Source: Lachnospiraceae bacterium
Lineage (GTDB): Bacteria; Bacillota; Clostridia; Lachnospirales; Lachnospiraceae
Direction: 5' to 3'
Assembly (NCBI GenBank): GCA_024403335.1
Contig: JAKSSA010000002.1
Coordinates: 19,656 to 83,655 of the forward strand
DNA: 64,000 nt
The notes beneath the pieces are model-generated. The model was given only the letters and a program-made list of their open reading frames with translations. It made no database searches and was not told where the DNA came from. A program made the position numbers and the translations under genes. Below are positions 56,768 through 64,000 of the stretch, piece by piece (within the stretch, counting starts at the first letter, position 1; each line of letters begins with the position of its first letter).

Positions 56768-57913
56768 TTATCTTGCCTCCTTTCGGCTCTTCATCATCGC
56801 AATAAAATCATCAAACAAATAACTACTATCCTGTGGTCCCGGTGCACTCTCAGGATGATATTGGACTGATAAAACCATGTCCTTAACACATCTCATGCCC
56901 TCTACAGTATTGTCAAGCAAATTTATGTGAGTAACTTCAAGTCCGGTTCCATCTATACTATTTAAATCGACTGCATAAGAATGATTTTGTGAAGTTATTT
57001 CTATCTTATCAGTAAGATAATTTTTAACCGGATGATTTCCACCTCTGTGTCCAAACTTAAGCTTGTAGGTTTTAGCGCCGTAAGCTAAAGATATAATCTG
57101 GTGTCCTAAGCATATGCCAAAGATAGGACACTTGCCCTTTAATTCTCTGATGCTTTTAATAGTTTCAGTTACATCTGTAGGATCAGCAGGCCCATTTGAC
57201 ACGAATATGCCATCGGGCTTAAGAGCCATAATTTCTTCTGAAGTAGTATTCCAGGGTACAACAGTAACTTTGCAGCCATATTTCACAAACATTCTTAAAA
57301 TGTTTTTCTTCATTCCGCAGTCTATTGCAACAACATGAAAAACCTCATGATTTTTCTTGCCTGCCGAAGCTCTTTCAGGAATTAACTCCTTAGAAAGGTC
57401 ATAAACAAAATCATATTTTTCTTTAGGACTGACGCGATTAACAGCATCATGAGGCACAACATAATTCTCTATTTTCTTCAAGGCAGCTTCAGTTGTAGTA
57501 AAAACATCAGTTATGATACCAAGACAGCTTCCGATATCACGAATATGCCTTGCAAGTTCTCTTGTATCAATGTCAAAAAGCCCGACAATGCCATAATCCT
57601 GCATTACCTCTGACAAAGTCTTTGTGCTTCGGCAGTTAGAAGGTTCATCGTTATAATCTCTTACGATAAATCCCGATATCGTTGGTGTTTCCGTCTCGAA
57701 ATCGTCATCATTAATACCATAATTTCCGATGAGCGGATAAGTCATAACAACACCCTGATCTGTATAAGAGGGGTCAGATATAATCTCCTGATATCCAACC
57801 ATGGAGGTGTTAAATACAATCTCCATAACCTTGTCCTCTAATGAGCCAAATCCCTTACCAATGAAGGTTTTTCCGTCCTTCAATACAAGTTTTCTTTCTG
57901 TGTATTTTTCCAT
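56768..57913 (-). CDS. carA: carbamoyl-phosphate synthase small (glutaminase) subunit
   Basis: 381-aa glutamine amidotransferase subunit. N-terminal domain ([17 protein letters not shown]) and C-terminal class I GATase with catalytic Cys in [10 protein letters not shown] and His-Glu in [11 protein letters not shown]. Delivers ammonia to CarB. I start at ATG 57913 ([14 protein letters not shown]), with GAGG five bases upstream; the in-frame extension to 57979 runs through a terminator hairpin. Followed directly by carB. Probably regulated by attenuation (57932-57964). Confidence 0.96.
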   Translation of the reverse strand: MEKYTERKLVLKDGKTFIGKGFGSLEDKVMEIVFNTSMVGYQEIISDPSYTDQGVVMTYPLIGNYGINDDDFETETPTISGFIVRDYNDEPSNCRSTKTLSEVMQDYGIVGLFDIDTRELARHIRDIGSCLGIITDVFTTTEAALKKIENYVVPHDAVNRVSPKEKYDFVYDLSKELIPERASAGKKNHEVFHVVAIDCGMKKNILRMFVKYGCKVTVVPWNTTSEEIMALKPDGIFVSNGPADPTDVTETIKSIRELKGKCPIFGICLGHQIISLAYGAKTYKLKFGHRGGNHPVKNYLTDKIEITSQNHSYAVDLNSIDGTGLEVTHINLLDNTVEGMRCVKDMVLSVQYHPESAPGPQDSSYLFDDFIAMMKSRKEAR

Positions 57914-57931
57914 CTTTGCCTCACTTATGCC

Positions 57932-57964
57932 AAAAAAAAGTCTCGAAGCCCTATGCTTCAAGAC
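57932..57964 (-). terminator. terminator (probable attenuator) before carA
   Basis: GTCTTGAAGC/GCTTCGAGAC (57964-57955 with 57949-57940), one G-U pair, loop of five, then eight T (57939-57932). It lies between the promoter at 57983-58011 and the carA start, so it can stop carA transcripts; it may also end the upstream gene's transcript. Confidence 0.85.
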
Positions 57965-57982
57965 GCCTTTGCCTTTCATGAA

Positions 57983-58011
57983 ATTCTATTACTTTTACCT
58001 TATTTTGTAAA
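57983..58011 (-). promoter_or_regulatory. promoter of carAB
   Basis: TTTACA (58011-58006) and TAGAAT (57988-57983), spacer 17, on the minus strand; start site near 57976, giving a leader of about 63 bases. Confidence 0.75.
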
Positions 58012-58022
58012 GATTTTTTTAG

Positions 58023-58553
58023 TCAATCAGTAACCAAAAAATCCATTTTTACATCCCATGGTTTTGCTTCAATTTTGTTTACCAACTGAAATTTATAACA
58101 AGCAGCAATTTTCACTATTTGAGGCTTTTTGCCCAAATACCTGTCATAATATCCCTTGCCGTATCCTATCCTGTTAAGTTCTGTATCAAATACTGCTCCC
58201 GGAATAATTCCGACTGCCTCTAAGCCTGTAAATATGCGTTCTTCATCGCATATAACCGGTTCCATCACATTAAAACTGCCTCTTTCAAACTCTTCAAGCG
58301 AAAAAACTTTATAAAATTCCATATCCGTTCCAAAAGTTTTCGGGAAATATAGTTTCTTTCCGTTTTCAAGCATTTTCTCATATAAAGGAATTAAGTTGAT
58401 TTCATCTTTTAAGGGATAGTAGCAAAGAAAATGCTCTTTTTCTTTAAATTCATCAAGCAAAAGCTTTTCAAGTTTGCTGCATATCAATTTATCTGATAAA
58501 GCTTTTTGATTTTCTGATAGTGCTCTTCTCTTTTCAAGTATAGGCTTACGCAT
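58023..58553 (-). CDS. 5-formyltetrahydrofolate cyclo-ligase
   Basis: 176-aa enzyme converting 5-formyl-THF to 5,10-methenyl-THF with ATP. N-terminal basic MRKPILEKRRALSENQKA, substrate region YPLKDEINLIPL, and the C-terminal ATP-site signature NRIGYGKGYYDRYL. Length is standard. GGAG before the ATG. Precedes the carAB promoter. Confidence 0.93.
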   Translation of the reverse strand: MRKPILEKRRALSENQKALSDKLICSKLEKLLLDEFKEKEHFLCYYPLKDEINLIPLYEKMLENGKKLYFPKTFGTDMEFYKVFSLEEFERGSFNVMEPVICDEERIFTGLEAVGIIPGAVFDTELNRIGYGKGYYDRYLGKKPQIVKIAACYKFQLVNKIEAKPWDVKMDFLVTD

Positions 58554-58567
58554 ATTTTCTCCAATTA

Positions 58568-58687
58568 CTTATCAATGAAGTGCTGTTTTTTCTTATCAAT
58601 AAAGTATTTCTTTTCCTTATCAACAAAGCATTTCTTTTCCTTATCAACAAAGCATTTCTTTTCCTTATCAATAAAGTGTTTCTTTGA
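58568..58687. repeat. 24-bp tandem repeat, five copies
   Basis: Five adjacent 24-base units starting at 58568, 58592, 58616, 58640 and 58664; the third and fourth are identical. Core CTTATCAACAAAGCATTTC, then TTTTC. They fill nearly all of the gap between the rhodanese-like gene and the cyclo-ligase gene, so they lie in a probable transcript. Confidence 0.9.
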
Positions 58688-58707
58688 TGCCCTTACATTC
58701 TTTTTTG

Positions 58708-59295
58708 TCAGGGAAGTACTACCGTAATATCCCTATAGCCCGACTTTGATAAAATACCTGCGGCCAACTGGCTTTTTATTCCATAATCACAAACCAGAAT
58801 TACAGGACGTATTCTGTCATCACTAACCCCATAAGGATTCAGCTTTATTTCCTGCAAAGAACTTTTTATATTTTTAGCGTGATTTAAAAGCAAATCCTTT
58901 TCACCAAGATTTATGACTAGTGTTTCATAGTTTACCATACTTTTTCCTTCTAATTCGCTTCTTGTCATAAATTTTACGCCTTCAAATTTTACAGGCTTTG
59001 GTACTATGCGAAGTTTCTTATTATAAAGTCGCTCCTGCCATTCCTTAAACACTAAAGCGCTGACATTTTCATTTAAATCAAACACAGCTGCGTTCTTTTC
59101 GGATGCCCCTATTATCCCTTTACAGTACATCTGTGCTATATATCGCACGCAATGATGGCAATCATATAAATCCTTAAGTATTGAAGCTGCCGAAACATCC
59201 TTTAATTCCTCTTCTCCCAATACATAAAGCATTTCATTAAAAAGTCTTTTTGCTGCCTCAGCTTTATTCATTTTTTCGACATATCCGTATTCCAT
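58708..59295 (-). CDS. rhodanese-like protein with an SLH-like N-terminal half
   Basis: 195 aa, no signal peptide. The first half (LKDVSAASILKDL, YIAQMYCKGIIGASEKN, FDLNENVSALVFKEWQERL) looks like an S-layer-homology type module, odd in a protein that seems cytosolic. The second half (about 95-195) has rhodanese features: LVINLGE, HAKNIKSSLQE and the active-site loop VCDYGIKSQLAA with its Cys. Sulfurtransferase activity is possible. The ATG at 59295 overlaps the GH27 stop (TGATG); the ribosome binding site is weak. Alternative start MNKAEAAKRL eight codons later. Confidence 0.5.
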   Translation of the reverse strand: MEYGYVEKMNKAEAAKRLFNEMLYVLGEEELKDVSAASILKDLYDCHHCVRYIAQMYCKGIIGASEKNAAVFDLNENVSALVFKEWQERLYNKKLRIVPKPVKFEGVKFMTRSELEGKSMVNYETLVINLGEKDLLLNHAKNIKSSLQEIKLNPYGVSDDRIRPVILVCDYGIKSQLAAGILSKSGYRDITVVLP

Positions 59296-61088
59296 CACGC
59301 AATGCAAAGTCTCAAGGTTACATTATCGCAGCCCTTAATTCCGTCAACTCTTACAATCTTTTCATCTATGATTGTTTTTTCATCATTAAAAAGATCCATG
59401 GCCACAAATTTTTCAGTCCTCAACCAATCTACTTTATTAACCATTTCCTCACCAATCATTTTAACAATTTCTTCAATAGAAATCTGATAACTTTCAGGCT
59501 TATCTTCACGACTTAAGTTGTAAAATGCCAATGCAATATCACCATTTGAAAGCGGTTTTGCCAAAATATCAACTCTGTCATTGTTTGTAATATAAGTTAA
59601 ATCCGGTGCTTCATTTTCAAGAATTGAGGAATATATGCGCCTTGACTGAACACCCAGCGCATCCTGATTTAACGAAATCAGATTTTCATTAGCGATAATA
59701 TTATAAATCCAATCGTCCTTCTTAACTCTCCTTAAATCCAAACCAAGCATTAATGGTGAGTTCATCATGCACCACATCGACATATGCGTTCTGCACATGG
59801 TTTCATCAACATCATTCATGCCAATAACCATCATATCAGGATCATTCCAGCCCTTCTCTAAACCGGCAAACCTGTCCATAATAACAGCCTTATTATACTG
59901 CGAAACGATACTTTGGGTTCCGGGATTATCCCACTCACCTCTTCCAAAGTCTCTGTCACTTCCAACGCAGAAGGTAATATCATTCAATATTCTCCAGGAA
60001 TTACCGATTTTATAGCCCCAGTTTTGAGGCTGAGTTTTCCCCCATTCACATATAGACAGTTGTATATCATTTCTGGGAGCCGCATTCTGAAGTGCATAAA
60101 ACATAGTGGCATATGCGTTCAAAGTATTTTCCTGTCTTCTGTGATTCATTAAACGAATGATATTATTTCCTTCTTTCAAGAAGCACTTAACTTCAAGTAT
60201 ACTATCTTTATCGTCAGTGCTTGAAGTGACCAATTCATCATATATCCTGTTTTCATGTTCCTTGTCACCAAGTGCAATCTGTAACCACTCACCACAGCCA
60301 TTTCGTTTGCCGCTTCTGTATTCAACAAACAAAGAATATTCACCTGCTTTGGGAATTTTGATATCAAGCTCTAACTCACCACTTCTTTCACCAACCGGGG
60401 TAGTACCTGTATTAGTTCCATCAAAGGTACCGATATTTGTTACATATTTTCCATCAAACCATGGTCCCTGTCCTGTTATTTTGCCGGAAGCTGCTTCTTT
60501 TACGATTTCAAAATCGTCCCCCTTAACCTTTATTGAAGCTATGTCAGGGGCAAAAGAGAATCGTGCATTTTCGCCATTTGAAAAAGTTGCATTATCCCAA
60601 AGATAATAACAGTTATCCACTTTAAGAAAATCAATTCCCCATTCCACATAGCTTTTGGCATCAGTTTCCTCATGTCCACAGGTTCCAACCTGGGCACCTG
60701 CACAAAGATTGGTACCAATGTCGTTATACATTCCAAACTTAAGCCCTTTTCCATGAATATAATCTGCCAAAGCTTTAAATCCACTTGGAAACTTAACTTC
60801 CTCGTTACTTAATTTGCCATCGACTCTTTCCTGCTTATAACAACCGTCATCAAGGACCAAATACTCATACCCTAATTTATCCAAACCAAGCTCAAGTATT
60901 TTATCTGCCATAGCCTTTGTCAACGCTTCCGTATTTCCACTTCCAAAAGCATTCCAGCTGTTCCAACCCATTGCAGGTAATCTGCCTGTTTTCTTCTCAG
61001 AAAACGGCTTTCCGTCATTAAAAGAAGGATACGCATATTCTTTGCTCTCTATCTTTTCAGGTGATATTCTTGAAGTATTTAATCTCAT
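59295..61088 (-). CDS. GH27 alpha-galactosidase with an inserted beta domain
   Basis: 597 aa, no signal peptide. GH27 barrel: MGWNSWNAFG (40-49), VLDDGCY (79-84), nucleophile Asp158 in LKVDNCYY, acid/base Asp370 in NSWRILNDI and GWNDPDMM (413-420). Between Asp158 and the next barrel strand an extra region of about 160 residues (about 165-325), beta-rich with YSLFVEYRSGKRNGCGEWLQ, resembles a CBM35/CBM6-type carbohydrate-binding module. A C-terminal beta domain ends the protein. Likely cleaves alpha-galactosides (raffinose or galactomannan fragments) or beta-arabinopyranosides in the cytosol. Three bases after the NifX-like gene; weak ribosome binding site. Confidence 0.9.
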   Translation of the reverse strand: MRLNTSRISPEKIESKEYAYPSFNDGKPFSEKKTGRLPAMGWNSWNAFGSGNTEALTKAMADKILELGLDKLGYEYLVLDDGCYKQERVDGKLSNEEVKFPSGFKALADYIHGKGLKFGMYNDIGTNLCAGAQVGTCGHEETDAKSYVEWGIDFLKVDNCYYLWDNATFSNGENARFSFAPDIASIKVKGDDFEIVKEAASGKITGQGPWFDGKYVTNIGTFDGTNTGTTPVGERSGELELDIKIPKAGEYSLFVEYRSGKRNGCGEWLQIALGDKEHENRIYDELVTSSTDDKDSILEVKCFLKEGNNIIRLMNHRRQENTLNAYATMFYALQNAAPRNDIQLSICEWGKTQPQNWGYKIGNSWRILNDITFCVGSDRDFGRGEWDNPGTQSIVSQYNKAVIMDRFAGLEKGWNDPDMMVIGMNDVDETMCRTHMSMWCMMNSPLMLGLDLRRVKKDDWIYNIIANENLISLNQDALGVQSRRIYSSILENEAPDLTYITNNDRVDILAKPLSNGDIALAFYNLSREDKPESYQISIEEIVKMIGEEMVNKVDWLRTEKFVAMDLFNDEKTIIDEKIVRVDGIKGCDNVTLRLCIA

Positions 61089-61091
61089 ATT

Positions 61092-61478
61092 TTATCTGCC
61101 ACATCCCATTCCACATTCTGAATCACAACCGTTTTTTCCATGTCCATGATGTCCGCATGATGCGCATGGACTAAAAGTCAGTGTGCCATTTAACAAAGCT
61201 TTTACTGCATCATCTGCATTACCTGACACTCCTGCAAAAATTCTTATACCAGACTGTGTCAATAAATCCTGCGCATTAGGTCCTATTCCACCACATATGA
61301 GTACCTCTATTTTTCCTTTTACAAGGAATGATGCCAAAGCATCATGTCCCTGTCCGTTTGTATAAATAACCATCTCATTAACTAATTGTCCATCTGTTAC
61401 ATCATAAATTTTAAAGCTTTCTGTATGACCAAAATGTTGAAAAATCATACCATTATCATAAGCAACTGCAATTCTCAT
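61092..61478 (-). CDS. NifX/NifB-type iron-molybdenum-cofactor-family protein
   Basis: 128 aa of the dinitrogenase iron-molybdenum cofactor biosynthesis fold: MRIAVAYDNGMIFQHFGHTESF and GGIGPNAQDLLTQSGIRIF. The tail is Cys/His/Gly-rich (SPCASCGHHGHGKNGCDSE, then CGMGCGR), probably metal-binding. No nif genes are present, so it is one of the stand-alone members of unknown role in metal-cluster handling. Just upstream of the GH27 gene; co-transcription is likely but the functions are not obviously linked. Confidence 0.85.
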   Translation of the reverse strand: MRIAVAYDNGMIFQHFGHTESFKIYDVTDGQLVNEMVIYTNGQGHDALASFLVKGKIEVLICGGIGPNAQDLLTQSGIRIFAGVSGNADDAVKALLNGTLTFSPCASCGHHGHGKNGCDSECGMGCGR

Positions 61479-61601
61479 ATATTTTTTAAGACCGTCTGTT
61501 ATTTGTTAAAGACAGTCCTTTCCTCCATCAATCAAATTATAACATTCCAATCGTATCTGTGTCAAAACATCATTAAACGATAATATATGTCAAAAAGCCA
61601 T

Positions 61602-61630
61602 CAAAAAGCGGAACCCCAAAGGAATTCCGC
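61602..61630 (-). terminator. terminator of the repeat lipoprotein gene
   Basis: GCGGAATTCC/GGGTTCCGC with a small loop, followed by TTTTTG on the minus strand, about 75 bases after the stop. Confidence 0.75.
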
Positions 61631-61705
61631 CCAAAAATCATTTTCTTTTCAAATAATAAGATTTTCGCTTTTTAATTCAATCTTTAAAGTCCAAGAGCTA
61701 ACTTA

Positions 61706-63052
61706 TCAAGGCTTCTTGAACTTAATAGGAGTTGCACCTGCTGCTGCGTCGATTGACAACAAGTTAATAGGTGCTACTTCGAAATGTAAAGTTTCAAACT
61801 TCTGTGATGAAGTCATGTTTTCTGCCTTAAATTCAAGTACATATACAGCTGCCTTGGTCTGATCTGAAGGAAGGTCTCTTGTAAGAACTATACTTGCTCC
61901 TGCTGCAAGACCTTTGCCTGCAAGGTTTTCGCCCTTATCAGCTGAACCTGCATCATAAAGGTATAACTCTGTTACTGTTGCACCTGTTGAATTATAAACA
62001 GTGTATTCAGCATGTTCCATTGCAACCTTGAACTTAATAGGTGTTGCGCCTGCTGCTGCGTCAATTGACAACAAACTGATAGGTGCTACTTCAAAATGTA
62101 AGGTTTCATACTTCTGTGAAGAAGGCATATCTTCTGCCTTAAATTCCAAGCAATAAACTACAGCTTTTGTTTCATCTGAAGGAAGGTCTCTTGTGATAAC
62201 AACCTTAGCGCCCTTTTCCAAGCCTGCACCTGCAAGATTTTCACCCTTGTCAGAAGAACCAACATTGTAAAGATATAATTCTGTTACTGTTGCACCTGTT
62301 GAGTTGTAAACAGTGTACTCAGCATGTTCCATAGGAACCTTGAACTTAATAGGTGTTGCACCTGCTGCTGCGTCAATTGACAACAAACTGATAGGTGCTA
62401 CTTCAAAATGCAAGGTTTCATACTTCTGTGAAGAAGGCATATCTTCTGCCTTAAATTCCAAGCAATAAACTACAGCTTTTGTTTCATCTGAAGGAAGGTC
62501 TCTTGTGATAACAACCTTAGCGCCCTTTTCCAAGCCTGCACCTGCAAGATTTTCGCCCTTGTCAGAAGAACCAACATTGTAAAGATATAATTCTGTTAAC
62601 TTTGCACCTGTTGAATTGTAAACGGTGTACTCTGCATGTTCCTTAACTTCTTCTGCTTTAGCCGGTGCCTTAAAAGAAATAGGTGTTGCGCCTGCTGCTG
62701 CATCTACTGATAATAAGTAGATAGGAGCAACTTCAAAATGTAAGGTTTCAAACTTCTGTGAAGAACTCATGTCTTCTGCTTTGAATTCCAATACATATAC
62801 TGCTTCTTCAGCACCCTTCTTGGTCTCATCACGAGTAATAACAAGTGATGCTCCGTCTGCAAAACCATTTCCTGCAAGATTTTCGCCCTTCTTACTTGAG
62901 CCGGCATTATAAAGATACAATTCTGTAACTTTAGCGCCTGTTGAGTTGTAAACTGTGTACTCAGCATGTTCTGTCTTTTCTTCAGCGCCGCAGCCTACTA
63001 GTAAAGCTGCACACATTGCAGCTATCATGACAATAGATACAAATCTTTTCAT
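61706..63052 (-). CDS. lipoprotein with four tandem copies of an unrecognised 104-aa domain
   Basis: 448 aa. Signal peptide with lipobox LVGC (Cys21). Four repeats of a domain starting EHAEYTVYNSTGA and ending AAAGATPIKFK: residues 28-137, 138-241, 242-345 and 346-448. Repeats 2 and 3 differ at only three residues, so one arose recently. Each has ELYLYNxGS, a Gly-rich turn, a VITRD strand and LEFKAEDM, all beta-like. No cysteines beyond one per middle repeat, no catalytic motif that I can name. Good AAGGAG. Own promoter; next to an OhrR-type regulator. Probably surface-exposed; function unknown. Confidence 0.8.
   Translation of the reverse strand: MKRFVSIVMIAAMCAALLVGCGAEEKTEHAEYTVYNSTGAKVTELYLYNAGSSKKGENLAGNGFADGASLVITRDETKKGAEEAVYVLEFKAEDMSSSQKFETLHFEVAPIYLLSVDAAAGATPISFKAPAKAEEVKEHAEYTVYNSTGAKLTELYLYNVGSSDKGENLAGAGLEKGAKVVITRDLPSDETKAVVYCLEFKAEDMPSSQKYETLHFEVAPISLLSIDAAAGATPIKFKVPMEHAEYTVYNSTGATVTELYLYNVGSSDKGENLAGAGLEKGAKVVITRDLPSDETKAVVYCLEFKAEDMPSSQKYETLHFEVAPISLLSIDAAAGATPIKFKVAMEHAEYTVYNSTGATVTELYLYDAGSADKGENLAGKGLAAGASIVLTRDLPSDQTKAAVYVLEFKAENMTSSQKFETLHFEVAPINLLSIDAAAGATPIKFKKP
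62018..62641 (-). repeat. 312-bp coding tandem duplication (repeats 2 and 3 of the lipoprotein)
   Basis: 62641-62330 and 62329-62018 are adjacent, near-identical 312-base blocks; the outer two repeats (about 62971-62642 and 62017-61709) are more diverged. Confidence 0.85.
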
Positions 63053-63112
63053 CTTTCATTCTCCTTTTTTATCACCTTATTATTAAACAAATCGGTTTTT
63101 AGGACTAAATAC

Positions 63113-63164
63113 CCAATTTATTCATTGGTCTAACTATCTTACTAATAAATCAGTAATTTGTCAA
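63113..63164 (-). promoter_or_regulatory. promoter of the repeat lipoprotein gene, with a small dyad
   Basis: TTGACA (63164-63159) and TAAGAT (63141-63136), spacer 17, on the minus strand. CCAAT/ATTGG (63113-63128) lies at the predicted start site and could be an operator of the adjacent MarR-family regulator. Confidence 0.6.
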
Positions 63165-63221
63165 TGTAATTTTTCACCACTATACGCATGTAATTTATTT
63201 TTCACCTATACGCAAAAGATA

Positions 63222-63659
63222 TTAAAGTTTTTCCATCATGTTGCGTAAAATTCCGTAAAGTGTCATGGCCGTTTCAGGTTCCAACGGCACGCAAGCTCCA
63301 AGCTTCATTGGAATCTCTGCCGCTTTTTCGCGAATGCTCATTCCCTTCTCGGTCACCACAGCATATACATCTCTTTTATCCTTCTCAGATTTTCTTCTTA
63401 TTGCATACCCTTTCTTTTCAAGTCCATCCAATACAGGAGTTAAAGTTCCGGAATCAAGAAACAGCCTTTCACCCATTTTCTTAACAAGAATTTCTCTTTC
63501 TTCCCACAATACCATCATTGTAATGTACTGTGTATAAGTTAAGTCAACCTCATCAAGAAATGGTTTGTATTTCTTTACAATTTCCTTTGAAACAGCGTAA
63601 AGAGGAAAGCAAAGCTGTCTGTCAAGTTTAAGCATTTCATACTTTTCATCATCTTCCAT
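63222..63659 (-). CDS. MarR/OhrR-type regulator
   Basis: 145-aa winged-helix repressor. LKLDRQLCFPLYAVSKEIVKKY (split at QLC) matches the OhrR branch, with Cys17 at the position of the peroxide-sensing cysteine. Recognition region LFLDSGTLTPVLDGLEKKG and the wing RRKSEKDKRDVYAVVT are present. It likely senses organic hydroperoxides by Cys17 oxidation. No ohr gene is here; the first downstream gene on the same strand is the repeat lipoprotein, which has its own promoter. Ribosome binding site AGGGA is a little far. Confidence 0.85.
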   Translation of the reverse strand: MEDDEKYEMLKLDRQLCFPLYAVSKEIVKKYKPFLDEVDLTYTQYITMMVLWEEREILVKKMGERLFLDSGTLTPVLDGLEKKGYAIRRKSEKDKRDVYAVVTEKGMSIREKAAEIPMKLGACVPLEPETAMTLYGILRNMMEKL

Positions 63660-63850
63660 AAAAATATGTCCCTACCACACAATAATCTAATAACAAGTCC
63701 ATTAATTGAGCTCAATTATTTCGATTAATTGTATTCAATCAAGTGTATTCTGTCAAGGAACTTTTTTACTTTTTTAAAGACTTTTTTAACTTTTTTAAAG
63801 ACAATTTTATGTCATTTCATATCATCAATAAACTTGATAATCTGTATCAG

Positions 63851-63990
63851 CAATTGCTTAATAACTTAATAACTTCACAGAAATACTTAATGGCTTCACA
63901 GCGATTGCTTAATGACTTCATAGTAATTACTTAAAAACTTCGCAGCAATTACTTAATAACTTCATCGTAATTACTTAAAAACTTCACACC
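63851..63990. repeat. 22-bp tandem repeat, about six copies
   Basis: 22-base units start at 63881, 63903, 63925, 63947 and 63969, core AATTACTTAATAACTTCACAGC; a longer, rearranged unit precedes at 63851. To the left, 63761-63801 has two 20-21-base T-rich units of ACTTTTTTAAAGAC type. No gene is seen in 63660-64000. Confidence 0.8.
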
Positions 63991-64000
63991 AGCTTGGTAT

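Noticed and set aside
57914..57979. Leader peptide or longer N terminus of carA
   Set aside because: The frame is open, but the predicted start site is downstream of the first ATG, there is no ribosome binding site, and a terminator hairpin runs through it.

Overview
The window is a chromosomal segment of an AT-rich Gram-positive anaerobe, most likely a member of the Lachnospiraceae (Clostridia; Butyrivibrio or Pseudobutyrivibrio-like). The reasons are the three-gene NAD-linked [FeFe] hydrogenase, class 1B pyrD/pyrK, Firmicutes-type riboswitch and leader logic, strong AGGAGG ribosome binding sites, Thr-Pro linkers in surface proteins and plant-polysaccharide enzymes. The genus is an inference. 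I see no phage, transposase, CRISPR array or integrated element. The segment reads as core chromosome with some accessory carbohydrate, signalling and stress genes.

Layout. 1-4.8 kb (minus): the start of an SH3-domain lipoprotein, an LtaS-like phosphoglycerol transferase, an S66 peptidase and dapF, behind one good promoter; this is a cell-envelope group. 5.0-8.0 kb (minus): pyrD, pyrK, exoA and a SprA-like metalloprotease, tightly overlapped. 8.2-14.3 kb (minus): cyclophilin, a left-handed beta-helix protein, topB and two membrane-anchored proteins of unknown role. 14.5-16.2 kb (plus): adenine deaminase. 16.3-17.9 kb (minus): tRNA-Met, then rplT, rpmI and infC behind an L20-type attenuator; infC appears to start with AUA. 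18-27.6 kb (minus): cdd, a membrane protein, purE, pheT, pheS, tdk and a heterodimeric ABC exporter. 27.7-32.6 kb (minus): a phosphoesterase, a PAP2 phosphatase, a YceG-like protein and TerD.

32.6-38.9 kb holds a cytosolic esterase-GH43-CBM fusion, a sugar-sensor/GGDEF protein and a small GGDEF-ribbon-helix-helix protein. 39-46.6 kb: a HAD hydrolase, a C69 dipeptidase, an EamA transporter, azlCD, birA and bioY (with a BirA operator in front of birA), an Hpt protein and a Crp/Fnr regulator. 46.7-50.9 kb (plus): hydrogenase genes hydC, hydB and hydA, with a dyad at the class II activator position. 51-58.6 kb (minus): a GyrI-like protein, a NhaC-family transporter under a lysine riboswitch (a lysine transporter), carB, carA and a formyltetrahydrofolate cyclo-ligase. 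58.7-63.7 kb (minus): a rhodanese-like protein, a GH27 alpha-galactosidase with an inserted domain, a NifX-like protein, a lipoprotein of four tandem domains and an OhrR-type regulator.

A recurring oddity is short tandem-repeat arrays in intergenic gaps (units of about 17, 22, 24, 26, 34 and 41 bp, plus an irregular array of about 33 bp), each with its own sequence. I found no convincing wholly new multi-gene system. The strongest leads are the GGDEF-RHH fusion, the esterase-GH43-CBM fusion, the tandem-domain lipoprotein beside OhrR, the Crp/Fnr-type operator at the hydrogenase promoter, and the repeat arrays.
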